From Clostridium aquiflavi (GTDB lineage Bacteria; Bacillota; Clostridia; Clostridiales; Clostridiaceae), in the NCBI RefSeq assembly GCF_031344075.1, contig NZ_JAVJAN010000016.1, positions 1 to 64,000 of the forward strand: a stretch of DNA of 64,000 nt, written 5' to 3'. Shown here in pieces: positions 53,147 through 62,883 of the stretch (its first letter is position 1; each line of letters opens with the position of its first letter). A program made the translations under genes and the position numbers. The notes beneath the pieces are model-generated. The model was not told the DNA's origin and did no database searches. It worked only from the letters and a program-made list of their open reading frames with translations.

Positions 53147-55006
53147 TTAATTATAAAGTTTAAGGATTGTATTACTTATACTTACAGGATCTAATCCATA
53201 TGTTTTATAAAGTATTTCTACATTTCCTTGTGGGATAAATTCATCATCATATCCTAATAATTTCATATTTCCCTTATAATTTATACAATTTAAATATTCT
53301 AGAATAGCTATTCCGAGGCCTCCACATATAATATTATCCTCAATAGTTAAAATATCATATCCTTCTTCTTTTAAATTCTTTAATAAATGTTCATCTATTG
53401 GCTTTATAAAAGTTGCATTTATTATCTTAGGATTTATTCCTTTTTCTTTTAGTATTTCCTTTGCTAAAAGTGCATGTTGAAGCATTCTTCCGCTAGCTAT
53501 AATGCATATCTTATTTCCTTCACTTGCAATTTCCCATTTTCCATAATTTATCTCTTTTAAAGCATCTAAATTACAAACAACATCTTTACCTCTTGGATAT
53601 CTTATGGCTACAGGTGAATTCCTTTTTATTGCCCATTTTAATAAACTTAAAATTTCTTCTGTACATTTAGGAGCTACTATTGTCATATTAGGCATCATTG
53701 ACAAATAACTTACATCCATAATTCCTTGATGAGTTTCTCCATCTTCTCCTACTATTCCTGCTCTATCTATAGCAAATATTACAGGTAAGTTTTGAATGCA
53801 CACATCATGTATTACCTGATCAAATCCTCTTTGTAAAAAAGTAGAATATACTGCAAATACAGGCTTTAATCCATTAGCTGCCATTCCTGCTGCTAATGTT
53901 ACTGCATGTTGTTCTGCTATTCCAACATCAAAAAATCTTTCTGGATAAGTAGTAGAAAAATCTTTTAGTCCAGTTCCGTCTGGCATAGCTGCTGTTATAG
54001 CAACTAGTTCTTTTTCTTCTTTTGCTATATCCATTAATGCATTACCAAAAGCTTTAGAATATGTTTCCTTGCAAGCTTTGTTTGGTTCTTCCTTTTTATC
54101 ATTACTAGGTGGAATTCCATGATACTTAGATGGACTTTTTTCTGCTAATGAATATCCTCTACCTTTTTGAGTTACTGTGTGTATTATAACAGGACCTTCT
54201 ATATCTTTAACTTTACTGAAAACTTCGTTCATTGCTTTTATATCATGACCATCAATAGGACCTATATATTTTACTCCCATATTTTCAAAAAACATTGAAG
54301 GTACAACTAATTGCTTTATACTATCTTTTACTTTTGACATTTTAGAAATAAGATCTTTTCCTAAATCAGATGAACCAAGAGATGTATTTATATTAGCTTT
54401 TAATTTATTATATGTTTGGCCCATTCTTAATTTATTTAAATATCTAGAAAGTCCCCCAACATTAAGTGAAATAGACATTTGATTATCGTTTAAAATTATC
54501 ACCATTTTAGTTTTTCTAAAACCAACATCATTTAAAGCTTCTAATGCCATTCCACCTGTTAAAGCTCCATCTCCGATTACAGAAACTACAGTGTACTTTT
54601 CTTTCTTTAAATCCCTAGCTCTTGCCATTCCAAGTCCAGCTGATATTGAAGTACTACTATGACCTGTGTCAAAATAATCATACTTGCTTTCATTTCTCTT
54701 TGGAAATCCACTTAGACCATCAAACTGTCTAAGATTTTTAAACTCACCTTTTCTACCAGTTAAAATCTTATACACATAACTTTGGTGTCCTACATCCCAT
54801 ACTATTTTATCTTTTTCAAAATCAAAAGATTTCATAAGACTTAAAGTAAGCTCTACAACACCTAAGTTAGATGATAAATGTCCCCCTGTTTTGGAAACAC
54901 TTTCTATTAAAAATCGCCTTATTTCTTTGCTTAATCTCTCTGTATCACTATCACTCAAATTATTTAAATCTTTTGGAAAATTTAAACTATCTAATAATGA
55001 TTTCAT
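53147..55006 (-). CDS. dxs: 1-deoxy-D-xylulose-5-phosphate synthase
   Basis: The 619-residue, TPP-dependent first enzyme of the MEP isoprenoid pathway. TPP motif GDGALTGGMALEALND, catalytic region SSNLGVVELTLSL, and the pyrimidine-domain motif GIAEQHAVTLAAGMA are all present. The frame opens at an ATG (55015) lying against GGGA; the ATG at 55006 is better placed. It adjoins ispA, the next step in the same pathway. Confidence 0.95.
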   Translation of the reverse strand: MKSLLDSLNFPKDLNNLSDSDTERLSKEIRRFLIESVSKTGGHLSSNLGVVELTLSLMKSFDFEKDKIVWDVGHQSYVYKILTGRKGEFKNLRQFDGLSGFPKRNESKYDYFDTGHSSTSISAGLGMARARDLKKEKYTVVSVIGDGALTGGMALEALNDVGFRKTKMVIILNDNQMSISLNVGGLSRYLNKLRMGQTYNKLKANINTSLGSSDLGKDLISKMSKVKDSIKQLVVPSMFFENMGVKYIGPIDGHDIKAMNEVFSKVKDIEGPVIIHTVTQKGRGYSLAEKSPSKYHGIPPSNDKKEEPNKACKETYSKAFGNALMDIAKEEKELVAITAAMPDGTGLKDFSTTYPERFFDVGIAEQHAVTLAAGMAANGLKPVFAVYSTFLQRGFDQVIHDVCIQNLPVIFAIDRAGIVGEDGETHQGIMDVSYLSMMPNMTIVAPKCTEEILSLLKWAIKRNSPVAIRYPRGKDVVCNLDALKEINYGKWEIASEGNKICIIASGRMLQHALLAKEILKEKGINPKIINATFIKPIDEHLLKNLKEEGYDILTIEDNIICGGLGIAILEYLNCINYKGNMKLLGYDDEFIPQGNVEILYKTYGLDPVSISNTILKLYN

Positions 55007-55023
55007 AATAACCATTCCCTTTT

Positions 55024-55893
55024 TTAATTTAGTCTATTTAAAAGATTATAAGTTAATTCTTTTAATAAACTAGCGTCTACACTTAAGTTATCTAAAATTT
55101 TTATACATTCATCAGTTAACATTTTACAAAGCTCTTCACATTTTTCTAATCCATAAACAGTTATAAAATTAGTTTTGTTTAATTCTTTATCTCTATTAGT
55201 TGCTTTGCCTAATGTTTCTTCTGTTCCTACTATATCTAATATATCATCTTTTATTTGAAAAGCTAAGCCTAATTTTTTACCATATTCATTTAAAGCTTCT
55301 ATATCACCACTTGGAACTTTTGCTAAAATACCACCAGCTACTATTGATACTCTTATAAGTTCCCCTGTCTTTTTTTCGTGCATATATTCTAATTCTTCTT
55401 TTGATATTTCGCTTCCTTCACTTAATACATCAACAACTTGACCGCCTATCATTCCTTCTGCGCCTGCTGCTTTTGAAATTTCATAAGAAGCTTTTAAAGC
55501 ACTTTCTCCTAATTCTAATGAACTTTTCATAAGTAAAGTCATAGCTTCATTTAATAATGCATCACCTGCTAAAACTGCAATATTTTCACCGAAAATCTTA
55601 TGATTTGTTGGTTTACCTCTTCTTAAATCATCATCATCCATGCATGGAAGATCATCATGTATTAAAGAATAAGTATGTATCATTTCAATTGCAGCTGCCA
55701 TTGGCATTATTTTTTCTATATTATCTTTATATAAAGAATAAGTTAATATAAGTAATGTTGGACGTATTCTTTTTCCACCTATATTTACACTATATCCTGC
55801 TGATTCATAAACAGCTTTATTATAAGAACTTCTATTTGTAAAATAATTTTTTAAATAATTATCTATTGTATTTTTTAAATTATCTATCTCCAT
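55024..55893 (-). CDS. ispA: Farnesyl/geranyl diphosphate synthase (polyprenyl synthetase)
   Basis: A 289-residue enzyme. The first Asp-rich motif is HDDLPCMDDDDLRRG and the second DDILDIVG; GGKRIRPTLLIL is the substrate-binding start. The HTYSLIHDD region is of the bacterial farnesyl type. The TTG at 55905 has no ribosome site; the ATG at 55893 overlaps xseB's end. Its place between xseB and dxs is standard. Confidence 0.92.
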   Translation of the reverse strand: MEIDNLKNTIDNYLKNYFTNRSSYNKAVYESAGYSVNIGGKRIRPTLLILTYSLYKDNIEKIMPMAAAIEMIHTYSLIHDDLPCMDDDDLRRGKPTNHKIFGENIAVLAGDALLNEAMTLLMKSSLELGESALKASYEISKAAGAEGMIGGQVVDVLSEGSEISKEELEYMHEKKTGELIRVSIVAGGILAKVPSGDIEALNEYGKKLGLAFQIKDDILDIVGTEETLGKATNRDKELNKTNFITVYGLEKCEELCKMLTDECIKILDNLSVDASLLKELTYNLLNRLN

Positions 55894-56104
55894 CTTGACT
55901 TTCAAACTCCACTTCTTTCTCTTCCTTAATTACAGATATTTTTCCTTCATATGAATTTAAAGTTTTATAAAGTTTATTTACTAATTTTACTCCATCTTCA
56001 TAAGATTTCATACCCTCTTCAAGGTTTAAATTATCATCTTCTAAAGTACTCAAAATATCTTGAAGTTTACCAAGCATATCTTCATAGCTTTCTTTCTTTG
56101 CCAT
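55880..56104 (-). CDS. xseB: Exodeoxyribonuclease VII small subunit
   Basis: A 74-residue protein with the helical pattern YEDMLGKLQDILSTLEDDNL and SYEDGVKL. Several copies bind XseA and regulate its single-strand nuclease. GGAGAG precedes the ATG, 12 bases after xseA. Confidence 0.93.
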   Translation of the reverse strand: MAKKESYEDMLGKLQDILSTLEDDNLNLEEGMKSYEDGVKLVNKLYKTLNSYEGKISVIKEEKEVEFESQDGDR

Positions 56105-56116
56105 ATAATACTCTCC

Positions 56117-57316
56117 TTACTTAATAGGTATAAAATTTCCTTTAATTTTTCCATCACTTAAAGAAACACTTATTTCTTTTTTTTCATCTAATTGTGATAT
56201 TTCTTTAATGATCTTATTATTTTCATCCTCTATTATAGCATATCCTTTATTAAGTACCTTTATAGGATTATTAGCGCTTAATAAATTATTTAATGATTCT
56301 ATCTTTTGCTTTTCTCTTTTTATTTTTATATCTATTGCAAAATATAATCTATCTTTTAATTTATCAATTTCTAAATATGAGTTTACTATTTTTGACATTG
56401 GAGAATGTAATTTTAAAATTCTCTCATTTGACTCTAATCTACTTTTGCAATCTTTTAATTTCTTTTGTATTTCATAATCTAATGATTTTGATATTTCATA
56501 AATTCTTGTGTTTATATCACTTAATAGCGGAACTGCTATTTCAGCTGCTTGTGACGGTGTTGCTGCTCTTACATCAGAAACAAAATCTGAAATTGTAAAA
56601 TCGACTTCATGACCTACTGCTGAAATAATAGGAAGCTTAGAATTAAATATAACTTTTGCAAGTTCTTCTTCATTAAAGTTCCATAATTCTTCTATAGAAC
56701 CTCCACCTCTTCCAACTATTATTAGATCTATATTTTTCTTCTTATTAAAATATTCAATTCCTGCAATTATTTCTTTATATGCACCGTCACCTTGAACCTT
56801 AGCTGGATATAATATTATGTCTACTAATGAGTTTCTTCTTTTAGTTACATTTATTATATCTCTTATTACTGCACCTGTTGATGAGGTTACAACACCTATT
56901 CTTTTAGCGTACATAGGGATATTTTTTTTATACTTTTCATCAAAATATCCAGACTTTGATAATTTTTCTTTAAGAGCTTCGAATTTTATAAATAACTCTC
57001 CTTGCCCTTCTTTTTTTATCTCATCACAATAAAGTTGAAAACTCCCTGTAGCTGTGTAAATAGATGCTCTTCCCTTTACCATCACTTCCATACCATCTTC
57101 TAAGGCAATATTTAAAAGACTTGCTTTGCTTTTAAACATAACACAATTTACTTTACTATTGTTATCTTTTAAAGAAAAATAAATATGCCCACTGCTATGG
57201 AACTTTAAATTAGAAATCTCCCCTTTTACAGAGAGATTATTTAAAATAAAGTCATTATCAATTATTTTTTTTATATAGTTTGTTAGATCTGAAACAGTTA
57301 AAGTTTTAATCTTCAT
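56117..57316 (-). CDS. xseA: Exodeoxyribonuclease VII large subunit
   Basis: A 399-residue catalytic subunit that degrades single-stranded DNA from both ends. The OB fold at residues 1-100 has SVKGEISNLKFHSSGHIYFSLKD. The catalytic domain has GVVTSSTGAVIRDI, IIVGRGGGSIEELWNFNEE and VGHEVDFTISDFVSDVRAATP, followed by the coiled-coil C-terminus. It overlaps the end of folD by 11 bases. Confidence 0.95.
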   Translation of the reverse strand: MKIKTLTVSDLTNYIKKIIDNDFILNNLSVKGEISNLKFHSSGHIYFSLKDNNSKVNCVMFKSKASLLNIALEDGMEVMVKGRASIYTATGSFQLYCDEIKKEGQGELFIKFEALKEKLSKSGYFDEKYKKNIPMYAKRIGVVTSSTGAVIRDIINVTKRRNSLVDIILYPAKVQGDGAYKEIIAGIEYFNKKKNIDLIIVGRGGGSIEELWNFNEEELAKVIFNSKLPIISAVGHEVDFTISDFVSDVRAATPSQAAEIAVPLLSDINTRIYEISKSLDYEIQKKLKDCKSRLESNERILKLHSPMSKIVNSYLEIDKLKDRLYFAIDIKIKREKQKIESLNNLLSANNPIKVLNKGYAIIEDENNKIIKEISQLDEKKEISVSLSDGKIKGNFIPIK

Positions 57317-58154
57317 ATTCCTTTAAAGCCTCACATGAATTTTTTATTAAAAGAGTAGTAGTTAAAGCTCCAACTCCACCTGGTACTGGTGTTACGAAAG
57401 AAGCTTTATCTATTACCTTGTCAAAATTAACATCGCCTGTTATTTTACCTTCAAAAGATGAAGTACCTACGTCAATAACTATTGCATTTTCTCTTATGTA
57501 TTCTTCATCTATAAACTTAGGTTTACCAATTGCTACAACTAATATGTCTGCTTTACTACATACTTCTTTTAAATTTTTTGTTTTAGAATGACATATAGTA
57601 ACTGTTGCATTTTCATTTAATAAAAGTTGTGCTACTGGCTTTCCTACTATATTACTTCTTCCAAGAACAACTACTTCCTTACCAGTTATATCAATATTAA
57701 GACTCTTAATTAAAGTTACAACTGAATTAGGTGTACATGGTAAAAATCCTTTTTCCCCCATATACAATTTACCTTGACTTTCAAATGTAAGACAATCTAT
57801 ATCCTTTTTAACAGATATCTCTTTTATTATCTTTTTTTCGTTTAAATGCTTAGGTAATGGTAATTGAAGCATTATGCCTTGAATATTAACATCTTCATTT
57901 AATTTATGAATCTCATTTATAACATCTTCATCAGTAACATCTTCTTCTAATATAATCTTTAAAAAATCTATACCTAAAGAATTAGCCACCTTTTCTTGAC
58001 TTGACATATAATAAATTGATCCCCCATCATTTCCAACTAATATAGATGCAATCTTTGGAATCCTAAGTTTATTATTTTTTCTTTCTTCAACAAAAGTTTT
58101 TATTTCTTCTTTTATCTTTAATGCTACTTCTTTTCCGTTTATAATTTGCCCCAT
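57306..58154 (-). CDS. folD: Methylenetetrahydrofolate dehydrogenase / cyclohydrolase
   Basis: A 282-residue bifunctional enzyme that interconverts 5,10-methylene- and 10-formyl-tetrahydrofolate. Signatures: ILVGNDGGSIYYMSSQEK with the catalytic Lys, GIMLQLPLPKHLN, VVLGRSNIVGKPVAQLLL and FVTPVPGGVGALTT. Length is typical. Confidence 0.95.
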   Translation of the reverse strand: MGQIINGKEVALKIKEEIKTFVEERKNNKLRIPKIASILVGNDGGSIYYMSSQEKVANSLGIDFLKIILEEDVTDEDVINEIHKLNEDVNIQGIMLQLPLPKHLNEKKIIKEISVKKDIDCLTFESQGKLYMGEKGFLPCTPNSVVTLIKSLNIDITGKEVVVLGRSNIVGKPVAQLLLNENATVTICHSKTKNLKEVCSKADILVVAIGKPKFIDEEYIRENAIVIDVGTSSFEGKITGDVNFDKVIDKASFVTPVPGGVGALTTTLLIKNSCEALKEYED

Positions 58155-58176
58155 TTTTATTTTCGCCCCTTATATT

Positions 58177-58578
58177 TTATTTTTTTAAGATATTATCTAA
58201 AACTCCATTTATAAATGAAACGCTTTTTTCATCTGAATATTTCTTTGTTATTTCTAATGCTTCATTTATTGCAACTCTGTTTGGAATTTCTTCATCATAT
58301 AATAATTCATATACAGCTAATCTTAATATACATAAGTTAACCTTTGATATTCTATCTATTTTCCAATTACATAAATTCTTTGATATAGCCTCATCTATGT
58401 TATCTTTATTATTTTCTACCCCTATTAATATTCTCTTTATGTATGTTATATCTAATTCTTTTATATCACTTTCATAATTGTCTATAAAGTTTTCTAATGT
58501 TTCCTCATAATTATCAGTGTTTAATGTCATCCCAAATAATAATTCCATTGCTTTTTCTCTTGATAGTTTTCTATTCAT
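58177..58578 (-). CDS. nusB: Transcription antitermination protein NusB
   Basis: A 133-residue helical protein that binds boxA in rRNA leaders with NusE. Starts MNRKLSREKAMELLFGM; has RVAINEALEITKKYSDEKSV and FINGVLDNI near the end. GGAGG is 5 bases before the ATG at 58578; the open frame reaches 58620 without a better site. Confidence 0.92.
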   Translation of the reverse strand: MNRKLSREKAMELLFGMTLNTDNYEETLENFIDNYESDIKELDITYIKRILIGVENNKDNIDEAISKNLCNWKIDRISKVNLCILRLAVYELLYDEEIPNRVAINEALEITKKYSDEKSVSFINGVLDNILKK

Positions 58579-58662
58579 CTGATCCTCCACGTACTTTAAA
58601 TTCTTCTTAATTCTTGTCATTTTTGTTGAAATTTATTCTCTAAATAATATCTAGCATGGAAA

Positions 58663-58685
58663 CACCCTCTGAAATTCAGAGGGTG
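58663..58685 (-). terminator. Hairpin between the Asp23 gene and nusB
   Basis: An 11-bp inverted repeat CACCCTCTGAA / TTCAGAGGGTG, GC-rich for this genome, 12 bases past the Asp23 stop. The T run after it is weak, so it may terminate only in part and let some transcripts enter nusB. Confidence 0.55.
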
Positions 58686-58696
58686 AAATTTAGATA

Positions 58697-59077
58697 CTAC
58701 TTAGATTCAACTTCTTCTTTTTTCGGCATATAAATGTTTTGAACATACACATTTACTGCTTCTACTACTAATCCAGTCATAGCTTCAACCGTTCTTTTTA
58801 CATTATCTTGAACTTGTGAAACTACCTCCATTATTTTTACACCATACTCGACGCTTAAATTTATATCTATAGTTGCTTTATCATCAAGCAAAGTAACCTT
58901 CGTTGACTTCCCTAATGACTTTTTACCCTTTAAAATGCTTGATAAGTTATTTGAGCCCCCTATTTGGTAATCACTAACGCCATCAATTTCTTGTGCGGCA
59001 ATGCCTGCAATAACGCTTACTACTTCGTCTGATATTTTTACGATACCAACGTTATCTTCTTTATTCAAACTTTCCAT
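58697..59077 (-). CDS. Asp23/Gls24 family envelope stress protein (YqhY-like)
   Basis: A 126-residue cytoplasmic protein with the family pattern VGIVKISDEVVSVIAGIAAQEI, LSVEYGVKIMEVVSQVQDNV and VEAVNVYVQNI. Homologues next to nusB are linked to cell-envelope or fatty-acid balance in bacilli. AGGAGG lies 9 bases before the ATG at 59077; the GTG at 59086 sits in it. Confidence 0.88.
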   Translation of the reverse strand: MESLNKEDNVGIVKISDEVVSVIAGIAAQEIDGVSDYQIGGSNNLSSILKGKKSLGKSTKVTLLDDKATIDINLSVEYGVKIMEVVSQVQDNVKRTVEAMTGLVVEAVNVYVQNIYMPKKEEVESK

Positions 59078-59193
59078 GCTTTTCACCCTCCTAGGTTTTG
59101 TAATAACAAAACATGTTAATCTTACGTTTATTATAACAAATATGATTTAACATTACAATTAAACTTATATTATTTTTCAAAGCTATAATTATG

Positions 59194-59739
59194 TTATTTT
59201 TGAACTTGTATTACTACATCTTTTATCTTTGATACATTTTGTACTATTTCTTGAATGGCAATGCTATCTTTCTCTTCAAGAGTATTTGCTGACTTTACTA
59301 TTACTGTTGCTTTCTTGTCATCAATCATACATAATGCATCTTCATATCCTTTATTTTTTATGTTTAATTCAACTCTTCCTTCATTATCTTTTCTTAAAAT
59401 TCTTTCTGTCAATTCCTTATTTGCATCTTCCTTCTTTTCCTTAGATGTATTTTCATCTGCTACTAACGCTTTTAAGCTTTGAATTGTTGCACTTTCTTGT
59501 TGTTCTCTTTCACTTCTAGATTGAAAGAAGTATTCATTTTGACTTAATGTAGCTTTATCATCATCTGCTTTAGCTACTTCTCCTTTTTCCTCACTTACCC
59601 CTACATTTTCTGTTGATAATACTGCACTTAAATCAGTCGGATCGTTTAGTCCTCCCTTATTTAACTTTGCTGCTAACACCCCTACACATAATATTAATGC
59701 TAACAAAGTAAAGATTATACCTAATTGTTTCCTTTTCAT
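59194..59739 (-). CDS. spoIIIAH: Stage III sporulation protein AH
   Basis: A 181-residue protein with an N-terminal membrane helix and an extracytoplasmic YscJ-like domain (YEDALCMIDDKKATVIVKSA). SpoIIIAH binds forespore SpoIIQ across the septum, forming the channel that feeds the forespore. Length is like other clostridial forms. GGGAGG precedes the ATG. Confidence 0.92.
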   Translation of the reverse strand: MKRKQLGIIFTLLALILCVGVLAAKLNKGGLNDPTDLSAVLSTENVGVSEEKGEVAKADDDKATLSQNEYFFQSRSEREQQESATIQSLKALVADENTSKEKKEDANKELTERILRKDNEGRVELNIKNKGYEDALCMIDDKKATVIVKSANTLEEKDSIAIQEIVQNVSKIKDVVIQVQK

Positions 59740-59779
59740 AATATTTTCCTCCCATCCTTTTTATCTTTTAAATTATATG

Positions 59780-60409
59780 CTACTTCTTCATCGGATATAC
59801 ATTAACCTTATCCAAAGTTAAGTTATATAATTTTGAAATTGCTTGCTCAATGTTATATTTTGTTTTACTATTTTCTGCACCTTCTGCAACAACAACAGCA
59901 CCTGTTATTTTTGGTTTATATGTTCTTAAAATAAATGGTTCATTTCCACCGTCTTTACTTGTCATAACAACTGTTGCGCCATCATTTTTTTGATTATTAG
60001 TTCTCTTTCCTCCTTCAGTATCCGTTTCTTCCGTAGTTGATACTTGAGCATTAGTATCATATGCTGGAATTTTTTCTTCTCCACTTTCAAATGAAATCAT
60101 TACGTCAACTTCTCCTACCCCCTCCATCTTTTTTAATATATTTTTTAATTCCACCTTTTGATTTTCTTCATATGTTTTTTGATCACCTGAAATAGTCGTT
60201 GAAGTGCTTACTTCATTTTCTTTTGGACTTTCTTTTTTGTCTTCTTTATAAATAATGTCATTACTCTTATTTATATATTTATTCTTTGGTAATAATACAT
60301 TCATGGTCACAAATATAAATGCTAATACTAAGCAAATAGAAATAAGATTGCTTAATTTTTTTTCGCCTAGTATTTTCTTTAGATTATTAGAAAATTTTTT
60401 TTTATCCAT
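59780..60409 (-). CDS. spoIIIAG: Stage III sporulation protein AG
   Basis: A 209-residue protein with a membrane helix near 20-40 and a ring-building domain (LKKMEGVGEVDVMISFESGEEK, ITGAVVVAEGAENSK, EQAISKLYNLTLDKV). It forms the large ring of the A-Q channel. AGGAG precedes the ATG, 11 bases after spoIIIAF. Confidence 0.93.
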   Translation of the reverse strand: MDKKKFSNNLKKILGEKKLSNLISICLVLAFIFVTMNVLLPKNKYINKSNDIIYKEDKKESPKENEVSTSTTISGDQKTYEENQKVELKNILKKMEGVGEVDVMISFESGEEKIPAYDTNAQVSTTEETDTEGGKRTNNQKNDGATVVMTSKDGGNEPFILRTYKPKITGAVVVAEGAENSKTKYNIEQAISKLYNLTLDKVNVYPMKK

Positions 60410-60420
60410 AAACTCATCTC

Positions 60421-61008
60421 CTATTCCTCTATTTTATATACTTCTATTTTCTCTTTAGGAATATCTAGCTGTTCACTTATAAATGTCACTATTTCTTTAT
60501 ACTGGCTATTTTGATTCTCTTCATAATATTTATCACTTTTATTAATTATCACCTTTTTAATTTTACTTACTGACTTTTCGCTTATACCTATTTTTATTTT
60601 TTTTATATCAAAAATCATGTTATTAAAATTAACTATACATTCAACATCACTTTTAAAGTTTTTATTTGGATATTCAGATTTAAGTAAACTTTCACAATTC
60701 TTATTAAAATTTTCTTCAAAAGCTTGTTTTCTTAAATCTCCATCCTTTAACTTATCCTCATCACTACTTTTAATTTCATTTTTATAATTAGAGAATACGT
60801 CTTCATAATTACTTATAGATTCATATATACTGTCTTCTCCATTTGAAATAATTTTCACTATTGGATTTAATATTATGGTTATTAAAACTAACCCTAATAT
60901 AAACTTTAGATATTTTTTCATACCATTATTAGGGCTTATAAGTTCTATTGCCGTTATAAATATAAGTGCAGTAACTAAGGTTGTTACGAGTTCCTTTAAC
61001 AAATTCAT
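60421..61008 (-). CDS. spoIIIAF: Stage III sporulation protein AF
   Basis: A 195-residue protein with two N-terminal membrane helices (LVTALIFITAIELI and YLKFILGLVLITIILNPI) and a soluble ring domain at the C-terminus. Part of the mother-cell side of the channel. The ribosome site lies inside the end of spoIIIAE. Confidence 0.9.
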   Translation of the reverse strand: MNLLKELVTTLVTALIFITAIELISPNNGMKKYLKFILGLVLITIILNPIVKIISNGEDSIYESISNYEDVFSNYKNEIKSSDEDKLKDGDLRKQAFEENFNKNCESLLKSEYPNKNFKSDVECIVNFNNMIFDIKKIKIGISEKSVSKIKKVIINKSDKYYEENQNSQYKEIVTFISEQLDIPKEKIEVYKIEE

Positions 61009-61011
61009 GTC

Positions 61012-62268
61012 TTATCCTCCTACTATAAACAGCCCTGAGGATGCAACAAGAGCTATTAAAATAAAAAACATTAAACTTACGCTTAAAACACATGATATAA
61101 TTAACGTCATTGAATTTCCTGCTGCCGCCACTGAATTAGTTATTCTAGAATCACTTATGGGTTCTATTAACGCTGCAGCTAATTTATATATCACTGTCAT
61201 AAGTACTAATTTTATTATTGGGTATAAAAGCATTAATACTATAATTAATAGTCCTACTGAACTTATTGCATTTTTAATTATTAATGAATATCCTGCAATA
61301 GAAGCAATAGCATCAGAAAATGTCTTTCCTACTATAGGTATGAAATTATCAACCGCAAATTTAGTAGTTTTTAACGTAACTGCATCTATTGTTTTTGATG
61401 TAATTCCTCTTACTGTTAAAACACCAATAAAAACAGTTATTATTATTCCTTGCATCCATAAAGTGCACTGTTTTAAAAGTTTACAAAGATTCGTAATCTT
61501 ATGATCATTAGATAAATTATTTGCAAACTCTAATACAAACCCCATTAATATAAGTGGAATTATAATATTAGAATAAATTCTCGGTATAAACACTACAGCT
61601 GCTAAAATAATAGGGTCTAATGTTGCTGCCTGAGTTAATCCTCCTACCATAGCTATCATTGTTATAAGCACCGGTAATAATGCAGCCATAAAATCAGAAA
61701 TATTTAATATAACTTCTTTTGCAACACCTATAGATATAATAAAACTCTTTGAAAGAATCATTATTATCAACGCATAGCATGCATAAAAAGCTATTTCCGA
61801 TACATTGTCATTTGAAAATGCATCTTGTAAATTTTTAATTAGTGAACAGATTATAACTATTGTAACTATTGATATTATAAGTTTTAATACACTTCTAACT
61901 TCCTTAAATAATATACTCGTTAATGCCTTGCTCAAGGATTTTATATTAAAATCACCTTCACCATTTTTAATATATTCCTTGATATATTGAATTGGATCTA
62001 GATCATTCATGAGCTCTACATTATTTTTCATTTTATTTATATACTCATATAAATTATTTATTTGTTTTTGTGTACTATCATCTAAACTATCTATTGTGAT
62101 TTCATCCATTATAGATTCACTTTTATTAGCATGAGAGTTACTGCTTGTACTTAAGTTATTTTGTTCAAAAGCATATACTGATTTTTCTGGTATAAAGATA
62201 CAATTTAATACAGAAATAACAATAATACTTATCAAAAAAAATATTGTACATCTTTTTATTATCTTCAT
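61012..62268 (-). CDS. spoIIIAE: Stage III sporulation protein AE
   Basis: A 418-residue protein with a signal-like N-terminus, a polar stretch and about seven to eight membrane segments, including AALLPVLITMIAMVGGLTQAATLDP and FVPIVGKTFSDAIASIAGYS-type motifs. It is the largest membrane part of the SpoIIIA channel. Confidence 0.92.
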   Translation of the reverse strand: MKIIKRCTIFFLISIIVISVLNCIFIPEKSVYAFEQNNLSTSSNSHANKSESIMDEITIDSLDDSTQKQINNLYEYINKMKNNVELMNDLDPIQYIKEYIKNGEGDFNIKSLSKALTSILFKEVRSVLKLIISIVTIVIICSLIKNLQDAFSNDNVSEIAFYACYALIIMILSKSFIISIGVAKEVILNISDFMAALLPVLITMIAMVGGLTQAATLDPIILAAVVFIPRIYSNIIIPLILMGFVLEFANNLSNDHKITNLCKLLKQCTLWMQGIIITVFIGVLTVRGITSKTIDAVTLKTTKFAVDNFIPIVGKTFSDAIASIAGYSLIIKNAISSVGLLIIVLMLLYPIIKLVLMTVIYKLAAALIEPISDSRITNSVAAAGNSMTLIISCVLSVSLMFFILIALVASSGLFIVGG

Positions 62269-62279
62269 ATCTATTTCAC

Positions 62280-62663
62280 CTACATTATCTGTAGTATAGA
62301 ATTTAATACAGCCATAAGAATTGGAATTGCTAATACTAAAATCATTATTTTTCCTGAAAACTCTACTTTAGTTGCTATACTTGAAGCTCCAGCATCTTTA
62401 CATAATTCACTTGTAAATGAAGCTAAATAAGCAATTGCTAAAATTTTTAGGATAACTCCAATATAAAATGTATCTATATTAGCTCTATCTGCTACAGTTT
62501 TTAAAAATGTAATTATTTCTTGTACTTGACCTATCATAAAAAGTAATATTAAAGTACCAACTGTTAAAGAAATAAATGTAGTCATTTCAGATTTGCTATT
62601 TTTAAAAATTAAAGTTAGAAACAAACCAACAAAGGCTAAGGCCACAACTTTTACTATTAACAT
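62280..62663 (-). CDS. spoIIIAD: Stage III sporulation protein AD
   Basis: A 127-residue protein with four membrane segments (MLIVKVVALAFVGLFLTLIF at the start, ILKILAIAYLASFTSELCKDAG in the centre). AGGTGAT precedes the ATG. Confidence 0.92.
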   Translation of the reverse strand: MLIVKVVALAFVGLFLTLIFKNSKSEMTTFISLTVGTLILLFMIGQVQEIITFLKTVADRANIDTFYIGVILKILAIAYLASFTSELCKDAGASSIATKVEFSGKIMILVLAIPILMAVLNSILQIM

Positions 62664-62671
62664 AAAATCAC

Positions 62672-62869
62672 CTACATTACGAACATAGTTTTTACTGTGT
62701 TAAACAAGTCTCCAATAAGAGAAACTATCATTAATAAGAGTATTACAGTACCTGCAATATTAGTTATAGCTGCAACATCACCTTTTCCACTACTTGTTAA
62801 TACCTTATCGAGTATCACAAGTAATATTCCTGCCCCTCCAATTTTAAAAAGAATGCTTATATCGTGCAT
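62672..62869 (-). CDS. spoIIIAC: Stage III sporulation protein AC
   Basis: A 65-residue protein with two membrane helices. The frame is open to 62920, but the family begins MHDISILFKIGGAGILLVI, which is the ATG at 62869, preceded by AGGTGGTG. Confidence 0.92.
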   Translation of the reverse strand: MHDISILFKIGGAGILLVILDKVLTSSGKGDVAAITNIAGTVILLLMIVSLIGDLFNTVKTMFVM

Positions 62870-62883
62870 AATAAATTCACCAC

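Noticed and set aside
60875..61504. Plus-strand frame opposite spoIIIAE/AF
   Set aside because: Antisense shadow of conserved sporulation genes.
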